Shown here: one piece after another, positions 45,624 through 54,291 of the stretch
How the letters are laid out: each line of letters begins with the position of its first letter
How positions within the stretch are numbered: position 1 is the first letter of the stretch
Origin: Rhizobium sp. BK399
GTDB lineage: Bacteria; Pseudomonadota; Alphaproteobacteria; Rhizobiales; Rhizobiaceae
Assembly (NCBI RefSeq): GCF_014194695.1
Contig: NZ_JACIAH010000001.1
Location: 248,001-312,000 of the forward strand
Reading direction: 5' to 3'
DNA: 64,000 nt
Notes under the pieces: generated by a model
The model's input: only the letters and a program-made list of their open reading frames with translations
Told to the model about the DNA's origin: nothing
Databases searched by the model: none
Program-made: the position numbers and the translations under genes

Positions 45624-46082
45624 ATGGCTCTTTATGAACATGTATTCCTTGCCCGACAGGATATTTCCGCTCAGCAGGTTGATGCCCTCGTAGAACAGTA
45701 CAAGGGTGTCCTCGAAGCTAACGGCGGCAAGGTCGGGCGCGTAGAAAACTGGGGCCTCAAGTCCCTCACCTACCGCATCAAGAAGAACCGCAAGGCTCAC
45801 TACGTTCTCGTCGACATCGACGCGCCGGCTGCTGCCGTGCAGGAAATGGAACGTCAGATGCGCATCAGCGAAGACGTCCTGCGCTACATGACGATCGCTG
45901 TTGAAAAGCACGAAGACGGCCCGTCTGCCATGATGCAGAAGCGCGACCGCGACGACCGCGGCCCGCGTGAAGGCGGCGACCGTGGCCCGCGCCGCGAATT
46001 CGGCGATCGTCCACCGCGTCGTGACGGCGACTTCCAGCGTGGCCCGCGTCCCGATCGCGCTCCGCGCGAAGACCGTGCATAA
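45624..46082 (+). CDS. rpsF: 30S ribosomal protein S6
   Basis: bS6 forms a heterodimer with bS18 in the platform of the 30S subunit. The 152-residue protein begins [20 protein letters not shown] and has [21 protein letters not shown]-terminal tail of about 40 residues is rich in Arg, Asp, Gly and Pro ([20 protein letters not shown]), longer than E. coli S6 and typical of Rhizobiales. The start at 45624 was chosen over 45594, which adds a lysine-rich, non-conserved leader. Confidence 0.97.
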   Translation: MALYEHVFLARQDISAQQVDALVEQYKGVLEANGGKVGRVENWGLKSLTYRIKKNRKAHYVLVDIDAPAAAVQEMERQMRISEDVLRYMTIAVEKHEDGPSAMMQKRDRDDRGPREGGDRGPRREFGDRPPRRDGDFQRGPRPDRAPREDRA

Positions 46083-46094
46083 GGAGAACTGAGA

Positions 46095-46343
46095 ATGTCT
46101 GAATCTTCCTCCGCACCGGTTCGTCGCCCGTTCCACCGTCGTCGCAAGACTTGCCCGTTCTCCGGCGCAAACGCTCCGCGCATCGACTACAAGGACGTTC
46201 GTCTCCTGCAGCGCTACATTTCCGAGCGCGGCAAGATCGTTCCTTCCCGTATCACGGCTGTTTCGCAGAAGAAGCAGCGCGAACTCGCCCAGGCGATCAA
46301 GCGCGCCCGTTTCCTCGGCCTGCTGCCGTACGTCGTCGCTTAA
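46095..46343 (+). CDS. rpsR: 30S ribosomal protein S18
   Basis: bS18 binds bS6 and 16S rRNA. The 82-residue protein has [25 protein letters not shown] and the conserved end [28 protein letters not shown]. It follows rpsF by 12 bp with AAGGAG before the ATG. A hairpin with a T-rich tail follows at 46366-46399. Confidence 0.97.
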   Translation: MSESSSAPVRRPFHRRRKTCPFSGANAPRIDYKDVRLLQRYISERGKIVPSRITAVSQKKQRELAQAIKRARFLGLLPYVVA

Positions 46344-46365
46344 TCAGCTGACGAGACCAAATCGA

Positions 46366-46399
46366 GGGAAGGCAGCAATGCCTTCCCTTCTCCCTTTCG
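46366..46399 (+). terminator. Terminator or attenuator after rpsR
   Basis: GGGAAGGC (46366-46373) pairs with GCCTTCCC (46380-46387) around AGCAAT, followed by TTCTCCCTTTC. The T-tract is imperfect, so partial read-through to the next genes is likely. Confidence 0.6.
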
Positions 46400-46499
46400 C
46401 GATGGGCGCGGATCGGAACTCTTAAAACCCATGTTGAGGCCTTTCTGAAATCGATTCAGGAAACGCCCTCTAACTGCTTGATGAAGCAGGACAGCGACC

Positions 46500-47483
46500 G
46501 TGAAGCAACTGAACACAAAAACGCTAGGCATCGGCGCACTCGCCGGATTGACCGCCGCACTTCTAGTGCTCGGCGCAAGCCTCCAGCCGTCTTTCAGTGC
46601 GGTTCTCTATGCGGCCTCTGCCCTTCCCATTCTTCTCGTCGGCCTCGGCTGGGGCAACATGGCGGCGATCTCCGCCGTCGTCACCGCCGCTGTCGTCGGT
46701 GCGATCGCCATCTCGCCGTCCTTCACGCTGATGATGACGCTGGTCACGCTGCTGCCGGCTGGCTGGCTCAGCCACCTTGCAAATCTCGCCCGTCCCGCGT
46801 CCGAACTTGGCGGCCCTGAGCATCTGATGGCCTGGTATCCGCTTTCGGATATCCTGCTGCATCTCTGCGGCCTGGTCACGATCGCCGTCATCGTCGTCGG
46901 CGTGATGATCGGTTACGGTCCTGAACTGATCGACCGGCTGGTCGACGTGCTGTTCGGCTCGCTTGCACAGCAGCAGCCCGAGTTCTCGCCCGATCCGGCC
47001 GTGACCGCGCAAACCAAGGCGCTGGTACTGCTCATGCTGCCCGCTATTCAGGGCGGCATGTGGGTGGTCATGCTGTTTGCCGCCTATTACATCGCAACCC
47101 GGATCGTCAGCGCATCCGGCCGTGGTCTGCGCCCGCGCGAGGATATCCCCTCGGCGCTGCGAATGAACCGCAATTCGATCTTCGTCTTTCTCGTCGGCCT
47201 TGCCGCCACCTTCTTCGGCGGCATGGCGGCGATGATCGGAGCAACTGTCGTCGGCACCTTCGGCGCCGGCTTCCTGCTTTCCGGATTCGCCGCGCTGCAC
47301 TTCCGCACGCGCGGCAAGGATTGGCGCCTGCCGGCGCTGATCCTCTGCTACCTGGCATCGCTGATCGTGATGGTGCCAGCCTTTTTCATCCTCGTGTTGG
47401 GCTTGAGCGATACCCGCAAGGCGATCGCGCTGACCCCGAACAAGGATGCTGATGCCCCCAAACAGACAGATACAAAAATCTAG
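46500..47483 (+). CDS. DUF2232 membrane protein in the ribosomal operon
   Basis: The 327-residue protein has about eight hydrophobic segments (LGIGALAGLTAALLVLGASL at the start, AAISAVVTAAVVGAIAISPS and others) and fits the DUF2232 (YybS-like) family. Its function is not known to me. It sits between rpsR and rplI, an arrangement I recall in other alphaproteobacteria. The GTG at 46500 follows AGGACAGCGACC. A C-terminal charged tail (KDADAPKQTDTKI) ends it 21 bp before rplI. Confidence 0.85.
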   Translation: MKQLNTKTLGIGALAGLTAALLVLGASLQPSFSAVLYAASALPILLVGLGWGNMAAISAVVTAAVVGAIAISPSFTLMMTLVTLLPAGWLSHLANLARPASELGGPEHLMAWYPLSDILLHLCGLVTIAVIVVGVMIGYGPELIDRLVDVLFGSLAQQQPEFSPDPAVTAQTKALVLLMLPAIQGGMWVVMLFAAYYIATRIVSASGRGLRPREDIPSALRMNRNSIFVFLVGLAATFFGGMAAMIGATVVGTFGAGFLLSGFAALHFRTRGKDWRLPALILCYLASLIVMVPAFFILVLGLSDTRKAIALTPNKDADAPKQTDTKI

Positions 47484-47504
47484 AGACACGAAAGGAACAC
47501 GAAC

Positions 47505-48080
47505 ATGGAAGTCATTCTTCTTGAACGCATCTCCAAGCTCGGCCAGATGGGCGAAACCGTAAAGGTTCGCGACGGCTTCGCTCGTAACTACCTGCTGCCG
47601 CTCGGCAAGGCTCTCCGCGCCAACGAAGCCAACAAGAAGCGTTTCGAATCCGAGCGCGCAACACTCGAAGCTCGCAACCTCGAGCGCAAGTCGGAAGCAC
47701 AGAAGGTCGCTGACGTTCTCGACGGCAAGTCCTTCATCGTCGTTCGCTCGGCTGGCGAAACCGGCCAGATGTACGGCTCTGTCGCTGCTCGCGACGTCGT
47801 TGAGATCCTCGCTGCCGAAGGCTTCAACATCGGTCGCAACCAGGTTCACCTGAACACGCCGATCAAGTCGATCGGCCTGCACAAGGTTGAACTGCAGCTC
47901 CACGCTGAAGTCGAAATCCACATCGAGCTCAACGTCGCCCGTTCGGCTGACGAAGCTGAGCGTCAGGCCAAGGGCGAAACTCTTAACTCGGTTGACGCGA
48001 TCTACGGCGTTGACGAAGACGCTCTTCGTCCGGAAGACTTCTTCGATCCGGAAGCCGACCTCGAAGGCGACGAAGCTTAA
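47505..48080 (+). CDS. rplI: 50S ribosomal protein L9
   Basis: bL9 is an elongated protein at the base of the L1 stalk. The 191-residue protein begins [20 protein letters not shown] and has [21 protein letters not shown]-terminal acidic extension of about 45 residues ([19 protein letters not shown]) is longer than the E. coli protein and usual in rhizobia. GAAAGGAAC precedes the start at 47505. A strong terminator follows. Confidence 0.97.
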   Translation: MEVILLERISKLGQMGETVKVRDGFARNYLLPLGKALRANEANKKRFESERATLEARNLERKSEAQKVADVLDGKSFIVVRSAGETGQMYGSVAARDVVEILAAEGFNIGRNQVHLNTPIKSIGLHKVELQLHAEVEIHIELNVARSADEAERQAKGETLNSVDAIYGVDEDALRPEDFFDPEADLEGDEA

Positions 48081-48111
48081 TTTTCCGAGATACAATCTCC
48101 GGAAATGGACG

Positions 48112-48135
48112 AAAGCCCGGCTCACGCCGGGCTTT
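48112..48135. terminator. Rho-independent terminator after rplI
   Basis: AAAGCCCGGC (48112-48121) and GCCGGGCTTT (48126-48135) form a perfect 10-bp stem with a 4-nt loop. The T-tract is short. It lies 31 bp after the rplI stop and just before the convergent emrA-like gene, so it may serve both. Confidence 0.8.
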
Positions 48136-48139
48136 CTGC

Positions 48140-49204
48140 TTATTTGGCTGCCGTGTTCTGTTGGGGAGCAGCGCTCTTGTCGACATCGACGACGACCGAA
48201 AGCCCAGGCCCCAAGTCCTTGATCGCCGGCTGATCGGGATCGAAGCCAATGCGAACGCCGACTCGCTGCGCAATCTTCACGAAATTGCCTGTCGCATTGT
48301 CGGCCTTGATGACCGCGAATTCGGATCCGGCCGCCGGCGAGAAGCGCTCGATGTATCCCTTCAGCCGCTGCTTGCCGAGTGCATCCACCGTGATGGTAAC
48401 GGGTTGCCCGACCTGCATCCCGTAGACCTGTGTCTCCTTGAAATTCGCGACGACCCAGACATCCTCCGGCACCACGGCCATGAGCTGCGTTCCCGCCGTC
48501 ACGTACTGCCCGACGCGCACGCCAACTTCGCCGAGATGGCCGTCGCGCGGCGCAACGATCTTGGTGTTCTGCAGATCGATTTCCGCAAGACGCACAACCG
48601 CTTCGGCGCTCGCCACATTGGCCTCAAGCAGCGAGCGATTGACGATGATCGTCGCAAGGTTCTGCTTGGAAACCTCAAGAGCGGCCTCGGCCTGGTTCAC
48701 CGCGGCCTTGGCCTGGTCCAGCGTCGCCTGTGCTGCCTCCGTCTCGCTCTGCGATGCGATGCCACGGTTGCTGAGATTGTTTATGCGATCCCAGGCCTGC
48801 TGCGCGCGGGTCAGCGACGCGTTTGCGCTGTCGATCTGGGCCTGACTGGAGGCGATGCTTGCTTTTGCCGCAAGCTCAGACTGGCGAGAATTCTCCAGCG
48901 ACGCTTTCTGCCCGTCGAGCGCGGCGCGCGCCTGGGCAAGTTTCTGGACGTAGATGCGGTCATCGATCTGCGCCAGCGTGTCTCCCTGTTTAACCTGCTG
49001 ATAATCCTTCACCGGCACTTCGACGACATAACCGCTCACCTGTGGGCTCATGATCGTGACGTAGCCGCGCACATAGGCGTTATCCGTCGTCTCGATAGAC
49101 GTCACGAAAGGTGGCAAACGCCAGGCGTAAAGAACGAGGAGAACGCCGGCGATGCCGGCAAGCACTGCGATGATGGTCGAAGGGGACCGGAGGGATTTCA
49201 GCAT
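48140..49204 (-). CDS. emrA: HlyD-family efflux adaptor (EmrA-like)
   Basis: This 354-residue membrane-fusion protein has an N-terminal membrane helix (STIIAVLAGIAGVLLVLYAW). A barrel-sandwich lipoyl segment (SPQVSGYVVEVPVKDYQQVKQGD), a long alpha-hairpin coiled coil (residues about 80-200) and a return beta segment (VAPRDGHLGEVGVRVGQYV) follow. It links the EmrB-like pump to an outer-membrane channel, which is absent here. It lies 15 bp downstream of the pump gene and convergent with rplI. Confidence 0.9.
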   Translation of the reverse strand: MLKSLRSPSTIIAVLAGIAGVLLVLYAWRLPPFVTSIETTDNAYVRGYVTIMSPQVSGYVVEVPVKDYQQVKQGDTLAQIDDRIYVQKLAQARAALDGQKASLENSRQSELAAKASIASSQAQIDSANASLTRAQQAWDRINNLSNRGIASQSETEAAQATLDQAKAAVNQAEAALEVSKQNLATIIVNRSLLEANVASAEAVVRLAEIDLQNTKIVAPRDGHLGEVGVRVGQYVTAGTQLMAVVPEDVWVVANFKETQVYGMQVGQPVTITVDALGKQRLKGYIERFSPAAGSEFAVIKADNATGNFVKIAQRVGVRIGFDPDQPAIKDLGPGLSVVVDVDKSAAPQQNTAAK

Positions 49205-49219
49205 GATGGGATCCTGAGA

Positions 49220-50893
49220 TCACGATTGAGCGGGAATTGCGTCGGCGCGCGCTGCCCAGGGCAGCCGCCGCCACGCCTGATGGAGAAGAATGAGGATCAG
49301 ACCAACGAGCGACGCGTAGCCGATGACGAGGAAAGCGTCATTGTAAGCGAGAATGTATGCCTCGCGGCTAACCTGCTGGGCGAGCAGCGCCAGGCCTTCG
49401 GCATTGAGCAGCATCTTGTCGCCAAGCACCTTGCCGTAGGCGGCGCTGAGCTGTGAGACGCGCTGGGCCACAATCGGTTCCTGCAGCAGGATGTGCTCGA
49501 CGAGCACGTTCGAATGGAACTTCTCCCGGATGGTCACAAAGGTTCCGAGCATCGCCGACGCGAACAGGGAGCCAATACTCTGCGTGAACACGAAGATTAC
49601 CAGGAAGTTGACGATAAAGGGCATGCCGCGCGACATCGCGGCCTTGAACCCACTCGCCATCACCGGCGGTAGGAACATTGCCGCGCCGGCCGCGACCATC
49701 GCCTGGCTCAGATACATCTCCGGTGGTCTTGTCAGGCTCGTCGACCGGCTGTCCAGAAAGGCGCCGGCGGCGATAAGAAGGAGAGCCAGTACATGGGCGG
49801 TCTCGACGTAACGTGTGGTCATCAGAAAGGCACAGAAGAGCCCGCCAACCAAAGAGGCGAGAAGGATAATCGTGTAAAGCGTCACCGTCTGATCGTTCAG
49901 AAGCCCGAGCTGCTGATAGAAACTGGCAGCGGAGGAGGATTGCTCGGAGGAAACGAAACGGAAGAGAAGCAGCACCCCCGCCATCCGCATGTTGGCGCCT
50001 GAGAACAGCCAGCGGAAATCGATCAGCGGACTGGCGCGAGGCAGCTCCATGGCGAGCACGAGCGCGATGGAGCCCACCGAGATCGCCAGCAGCACGCCGA
50101 TCCACGGTGCCTCGAACCACCAATAGAAGCGGCCGAGCGTCAGTACGACGGCGAGGCAACCGAAGCCGACCGCGAGCAGGAGATAGCTCAATATGTCGTG
50201 CGGCTGGATGACGTTACCCCGAGGCGGCGCCGTGAGCGGCAGCAGGTAGATGATCGGAAAGACGATAAGCGCCATCCCCATCTCGAACGTATAGAGCACC
50301 TGGTAACCGCCGAACTGAAGCAGCGAAGGCGAGACGATGCGCGCGACGGGGGATGCAAACAGCGTGCACATCAGCGCCAGGCTAATCCCGAGCGACAGCT
50401 TCTTCTCCTGCGGAAAGGGTTCGAGCATGTAGAGAAAGCCGAGCGTCGAAAGCGGTGCGGCAGCCATCCCGCTTAAGGTGCGCACGACGATCGCGGAATG
50501 CAGGTCGGTAATGAGAAGATTCAGGACCGCTGCAACGACGAAGCAGATGATGCCAAGTTCGGCGAAACGGCGAAGGCCGTATTGCGTGCGGATCTTGAAG
50601 AGCGCGATCGACATGCTGGCGTAAGGCGCCATATAGGCTGCCGAAAGCCAGGAGACCTCGGTTGTTGTTGCGGAAAACGATCCTTGCAGCTGGTAGATGT
50701 TGACGTTGAGCAAATTCATGCCGAGGCCCTGCGTCAGAAAGAGCAGGACCGACGCCACCATATAAAGCGGAGCCTTCCAGGCGGGCATCGCCACCGCTCC
50801 AGCAGCCGGAGGCGACGGGGGCGGCTTTTGCGCTCCCGTCTCTTCGGCGGACCTGGGCGCCATATTGTCATTGGCGCTTTGGGCGAGGCTCAT
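49220..50893 (-). CDS. emrB: DHA2-family MFS drug efflux transporter (EmrB-like)
   Basis: The 557-residue protein has a proline-rich cytoplasmic N-terminus and about 14 hydrophobic helices of the DHA2/EmrB group. It opens its membrane part with APLYMVASVLLFLTQGLGMN. It forms a tripartite pump with the adjacent HlyD protein. The ATG at 50893 follows GAGGTCCTGCCG and lies 10 bp beyond the marR stop; a GTG at 50920 would add 9 residues and overlap marR. The substrates are not visible from sequence. Confidence 0.88.
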   Translation of the reverse strand: MSLAQSANDNMAPRSAEETGAQKPPPSPPAAGAVAMPAWKAPLYMVASVLLFLTQGLGMNLLNVNIYQLQGSFSATTTEVSWLSAAYMAPYASMSIALFKIRTQYGLRRFAELGIICFVVAAVLNLLITDLHSAIVVRTLSGMAAAPLSTLGFLYMLEPFPQEKKLSLGISLALMCTLFASPVARIVSPSLLQFGGYQVLYTFEMGMALIVFPIIYLLPLTAPPRGNVIQPHDILSYLLLAVGFGCLAVVLTLGRFYWWFEAPWIGVLLAISVGSIALVLAMELPRASPLIDFRWLFSGANMRMAGVLLLFRFVSSEQSSSAASFYQQLGLLNDQTVTLYTIILLASLVGGLFCAFLMTTRYVETAHVLALLLIAAGAFLDSRSTSLTRPPEMYLSQAMVAAGAAMFLPPVMASGFKAAMSRGMPFIVNFLVIFVFTQSIGSLFASAMLGTFVTIREKFHSNVLVEHILLQEPIVAQRVSQLSAAYGKVLGDKMLLNAEGLALLAQQVSREAYILAYNDAFLVIGYASLVGLILILLHQAWRRLPWAARADAIPAQS

Positions 50894-50903
50894 CGGCAGG
50901 ACC

Positions 50904-51347
50904 TCAAATTCCGCGGACACCCTGCAGGTTGGCTTGCATGGCCCGTATCACTTCCAAGGTAGTTTTCAGATCGTCTTCGGGAATACCGGCGATGACCTGC
51001 GCACGCACTCTCACGGCGATGTCATCGATTTCGCCTGCCACGACCCTGCCAGTCTCGGTGATATAGATTTCCTTGGCGCGACGATCGGAGCCGGCTACAC
51101 GGCGTTGGACGAACCCTTGGCCTTCCATGGCGTCGAGTATCCTGACGAGCGTCGGCGTCTCGAGCTCCAACCGTTCGGCGAGTTCACGCTGGTTGATGCC
51201 GTCCTTCTTGTTGAGCGTGAAGAAGACGCGGGCGCGCGGCAACGTCATATTGCGTTCCCGCACTATCTTGTCGAAGACAGCCCTGAGCTTGCGGTTGAAT
51301 GCTGCAAGATCTTCGATTAGCTCACGCCCGAGAACGGGATTCCCCAT
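50904..51347 (-). CDS. emrR: MarR-family regulator of the emrAB-type operon
   Basis: This 147-residue winged-helix regulator has a MarR core (ARVFFTLNKKDGINQRELAE) followed by RLELETPTLVRILDAMEGQG as the recognition region and DRRAKEIYITETG in the wing. It is first in an operon with the pump and adaptor, so it is likely a repressor of its own operon. TTAGTGCACTAA lies 19 bp upstream of its start. From memory, a similar MarR-controlled emrAB pair of S. meliloti responds to luteolin. Confidence 0.9.
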   Translation of the reverse strand: MGNPVLGRELIEDLAAFNRKLRAVFDKIVRERNMTLPRARVFFTLNKKDGINQRELAERLELETPTLVRILDAMEGQGFVQRRVAGSDRRAKEIYITETGRVVAGEIDDIAVRVRAQVIAGIPEDDLKTTLEVIRAMQANLQGVRGI

Positions 51348-51364
51348 ATTTTCAGCCCTATTTT

Positions 51365-51393
51365 GTTAGTGCACTAATTATATCTTTACTAAC
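51365..51393. promoter_or_regulatory. Palindromic MarR operator candidate
   Basis: TTAGTGCACTAA at 51366-51377 is a perfect 12-bp palindrome. A second ACTAAC at 51388-51393 forms another inverted pair with GTTAGT at 51365-51370. Its place just upstream of emrR suits repression of the operon. Confidence 0.65.
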
Positions 51394-51460
51394 TATCGTA
51401 TTTCCCGATCTTTTTCAAGAGCCGACTGCCTATGCTTGGGTGCAAGTCTCCTCCGACAGG

Positions 51461-51478
51461 CTTACACTATCATGTAAG
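51461..51478. promoter_or_regulatory. CTTACA/TGTAAG inverted repeat upstream of dnaB
   Basis: CTTACA-CTATCA-TGTAAG is a perfect 6-bp inverted repeat around a 6-nt centre. It lies about 210 bp before dnaB and 115 bp before emrR. No regulator is assigned. Confidence 0.3.
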
Positions 51479-51688
51479 GCATCATGGAAGTGAGTCGTTT
51501 CTGGCCGTGCTCTGCAGGTGACACTTTCGGTATTTTTGCACCGACTGCAAGTGTGACTGTGGAGAAGTCGAACAACGGGCAAACTATCCCCGTATCGATG
51601 GCGGCAGGGAAAACCTTCTTGCATCCGCGCTTGATTTTCTCGGTTGCGCACGCCAAACCCGAAGCTGAAGAAGACAGAACGGATCAAG

Positions 51689-53182
51689 ATGAACGACGTC
51701 GCTCGAAAGATTGCCGCCGTTGCTCCAGCGGAGCAGCACTACCGGGAAGCGCCCAACAATATCGAAGCCGAACAGGCGCTCCTCGGCGCGATCCTGATGA
51801 ACAACGATGCCTATTACCGGGTGTCGGACTTCCTGAAGCCGATCCACCTCTACGAGCCGCTGCACCGCAAGATCTTCGAGGTCGCGGGCGACATCATCCG
51901 CATGGGCAAGATCGCCAATCCGGTGACCATCAAGACCTTCCTCAAGGCCGAGGAAAAGGTCGGCGACATGACGGTCTCCGAGTATCTCGCCCGCCTTGCC
52001 CGCGAAGCCGTGACGATCATCAACGCCGAGGACTACGGGCGCGCTATCTATGATCTGGCGCTGCGCCGTGCGCTGATCACGATCGGCGAAGACGTCGTCA
52101 ATATCGCTTACGACGCGCCGCTCGACATGCCACCGCAGACGCAGATCGAAGACACCGAGCGTCGCCTGTTCGAACTCGCCGAAAACGGCCGCTATGATGG
52201 CGGTTTCCAGTCGTTCAACGACGCCGTGGCGCTGGCGATCGACATGGCGGCCGTCGCCAAGGAACGTGACGGCGGCCTTTCGGGCATCTCGACCGGCATC
52301 CACTCGCTTGACGGCAAGATGGGCGGCCTGCAGCGCTCCGACTTGATCGTGCTTGCCGGACGTCCGGGCATGGGCAAGACCTCGCTTGCCACGAACATCG
52401 CCTACAACATTGCCGCCGCTTATGAAGGCGAAGTTCAGGCGGACGGCAGCATGAAGGCGAAGCAGGGCGGCGTCGTCGGCTTCTACTCGCTCGAAATGTC
52501 GTCGGAACAGCTCGCCACCCGTATTATCTCGGAGCAGACAGAGGTCTCCTCCTCGAAGATCCGCCGCGGTGACATCAACGACGCCGACTTCGAAAAGCTC
52601 GTCGCCTGCTCGATGATGATGCAGAAGGTACCGCTCTACATCGACCAGACCGGTGGTATCTCGATCGCCCAGCTTTCTGCCCGCGCCCGCCGCTTGAAGC
52701 GCCAGCGCGGTCTCGATTGCCTGGTCGTGGACTACATCCAGCTGATGACCGGCGCCGGCAAGGGTGACAACCGCGTCCAGGAAATCACCCAGATCACCAC
52801 CGGCCTGAAGGCGCTCGGCAAAGAACTGAACGTTCCGATCATTGCGCTCTCCCAGCTCTCGCGTCAGGTGGAAAGCCGCGACGACAAGCGTCCGCAGCTC
52901 TCCGACCTTCGTGAATCGGGCTCGATCGAGCAGGACGCCGACGTCGTGCTCTTCGTGTTCCGTGAAGAATATTACGTCAAGAACCTCGAGCCTCGTGATC
53001 CCAACGATCCGAAGTATGCAGAATGGGAAGCCCTCTTCGACAAGGTGAAGGGCACGGCCGACGTCATTATCGCCAAGCAGCGCCACGGACCGACCGGCAC
53101 GGTGAAGCTCGCTTTCCAGTCGGAATTCACGCGCTTTGCGGATCTCGCCGACCCATCCTTCATCCAGTACGAAGAGCACTGA
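51689..53182 (+). CDS. dnaB: Replicative DNA helicase
   Basis: DnaB is the hexameric helicase at the replication fork. The 497-residue protein has the N-terminal helical domain (APNNIEAEQALLGAILMNND) and a RecA-type ATPase with Walker A AGRPGMGKTSLATN and the downstream DYIQLMTG and LSQLSRQVESR segments. No intein is seen. The start at 51689 (MNDVARKIAAV) was chosen as the ATG; it lies 341 bp from emrR. It is followed by the convergent azlD. Confidence 0.97.
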   Translation: MNDVARKIAAVAPAEQHYREAPNNIEAEQALLGAILMNNDAYYRVSDFLKPIHLYEPLHRKIFEVAGDIIRMGKIANPVTIKTFLKAEEKVGDMTVSEYLARLAREAVTIINAEDYGRAIYDLALRRALITIGEDVVNIAYDAPLDMPPQTQIEDTERRLFELAENGRYDGGFQSFNDAVALAIDMAAVAKERDGGLSGISTGIHSLDGKMGGLQRSDLIVLAGRPGMGKTSLATNIAYNIAAAYEGEVQADGSMKAKQGGVVGFYSLEMSSEQLATRIISEQTEVSSSKIRRGDINDADFEKLVACSMMMQKVPLYIDQTGGISIAQLSARARRLKRQRGLDCLVVDYIQLMTGAGKGDNRVQEITQITTGLKALGKELNVPIIALSQLSRQVESRDDKRPQLSDLRESGSIEQDADVVLFVFREEYYVKNLEPRDPNDPKYAEWEALFDKVKGTADVIIAKQRHGPTGTVKLAFQSEFTRFADLADPSFIQYEEH

Positions 53183-53214
53183 CGAGGTCTTTCCCGTCAG
53201 GGCTCCATCGCGGA

Positions 53215-53517
53215 CTACAGGCCGGCTGCTCGCAAGATCGCAACGGTTGCCACCCCGACGGCAACGCTTGCGAGCATCGGCAGGCGACGCGCTGCGAGCG
53301 CCGTGACAAAGCAGGCTGCCGTTTCGGCCCAACCTGTCGCAAAGGCGGTTGGCGCGATCACCGCCATCAGTACCGCAGGCGGTATCGCCTCGATGGCCGT
53401 TCGGGTTTGCTCGGTCATTTCGACATGGCGAATGAGGAGCAGACCGCTCATACGGGTCAGTATTGTTGCGGCCGCCATGGTGAGGATCGCAGCAAGGGTG
53501 TAGATATCCAGAGTCAT
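53215..53517 (-). CDS. azlD: AzlD-family branched-chain amino-acid export subunit
   Basis: The 100-residue membrane protein has about three or four hydrophobic segments (DIYTLAAILTMAAATILTRM, PAVLMAVIAPTAFA) and fits the AzlD family, partner of AzlC. The pair exports branched-chain amino acids or analogues. Its ATG (53517) overlaps the azlC stop (53514). A longer frame in this reading continues upstream across azlC but is not coding. Confidence 0.9.
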   Translation of the reverse strand: MTLDIYTLAAILTMAAATILTRMSGLLLIRHVEMTEQTRTAIEAIPPAVLMAVIAPTAFATGWAETAACFVTALAARRLPMLASVAVGVATVAILRAAGL

Positions 53518-54218
53518 GCGGTCACTGCCTTTGTCTTGCCAGTCAAAAGCGCTGCCGCAAGCCCGGCAAGGGCTCCGGCAGCAATGTACCAGACACCGGG
53601 GATGAACTGGTGCACCAGGACGGCGGCCAGAGCACTGGCAGCCAGCACCGAACCGGTTTCGCGGCCTTTCCAAAACCCCATTGCCAGCACAACAAAGACG
53701 GCGGGAAAAGCGAAGTCGAGCCCGATGGCGGCTGGATCGCCGAGGAACGCGCCAAGAGAGGCGCCGATCAACGTGGACCCGACCCAGGCAAAATAGAAAG
53801 GCATAGCGATGCCGGCGAACCACGAAGGCGTCAGGCGCGCCACGCCCGCACGGAATTCCGCGATCGCCCATATCTCGTCGGCCAGGAACAGCATGGCGGC
53901 ATATTTCCGCAGGCCGGAGAAACCTTGCATCTTCGTGCCAAGGGACGCACTCATCAGGACGTGGCGAATGTTGACGAGCAGCGCGGCAAAGCCGACCCCG
54001 GCCCAGCTTGCCGGATGCGTCCAGATATCCATGGCGATGAACTGTGAGCCGCCAGCGAAGACGAGCGCGCTCATCAAGGTCGCCTCCAGGGCCGACAGGC
54101 CTTTCGTTGCCGAAACCGCACCGAAGACGAGACCGATCGGAATGACGGCGACGACGAGCGGCAGGATTGCCCGCGAGCCGGCAAGGAAATCGCCGATGGG
54201 TCGCCTTTGAGTGAGCAT
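53514..54218 (-). CDS. azlC: AzlC-family branched-chain amino-acid permease
   Basis: The 234-residue protein has the family opening LPLVVAVIPIGLVFGAVSATKG and FAGGSQFIAMDIW, NIRHVLMSASLG and FLADEIWAIAEF, with about six to eight helices. The start at 54218 follows GGAGGTTCCA; a GTG at 54230 is an alternative. It is coupled to azlD. The AraC-type gene lies upstream on the same strand and may control it, since a 20-bp element recurs before both genes. Confidence 0.92.
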   Translation of the reverse strand: MLTQRRPIGDFLAGSRAILPLVVAVIPIGLVFGAVSATKGLSALEATLMSALVFAGGSQFIAMDIWTHPASWAGVGFAALLVNIRHVLMSASLGTKMQGFSGLRKYAAMLFLADEIWAIAEFRAGVARLTPSWFAGIAMPFYFAWVGSTLIGASLGAFLGDPAAIGLDFAFPAVFVVLAMGFWKGRETGSVLAASALAAVLVHQFIPGVWYIAAGALAGLAAALLTGKTKAVTA

Positions 54219-54271
54219 TGGAACCTCCACAACTGCTAGAATTCGGAGGTGTTAAGCCGCCCAGCCGCGAC

Positions 54272-54291
54272 CGTATTGAACGAAAGTGATC
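54272..54291 (-). promoter_or_regulatory. Shared element copy 1, upstream of azlC
   Basis: On the minus strand this reads GATCACTTTCGTTCAATACG and lies 54 bp before the azlC start, overlapping the end of the araC-like gene by 2 bp. It matches the copy at 55177-55196 at 18 of 20 positions. It is a candidate binding site for the AraC regulator. Confidence 0.55.

Larger units (their letters stand above)
51348..51688. other. 341-bp intergenic region between emrR and dnaB
   Basis: No gene was found. It holds the emrR operator at 51365-51393, a CTTACA/TGTAAG inverted repeat at 51461-51478, and presumably the dnaB promoter, which I could not pick out clearly. A frame beginning at 51484 and running into dnaB is a shadow. 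Confidence 0.5.

Noticed and set aside
46563..48125. A 520-codon minus-strand frame opposite DUF2232 and rplI
   Set aside because: It runs antisense through two conserved genes, has no family and crosses the intergenic terminator region.
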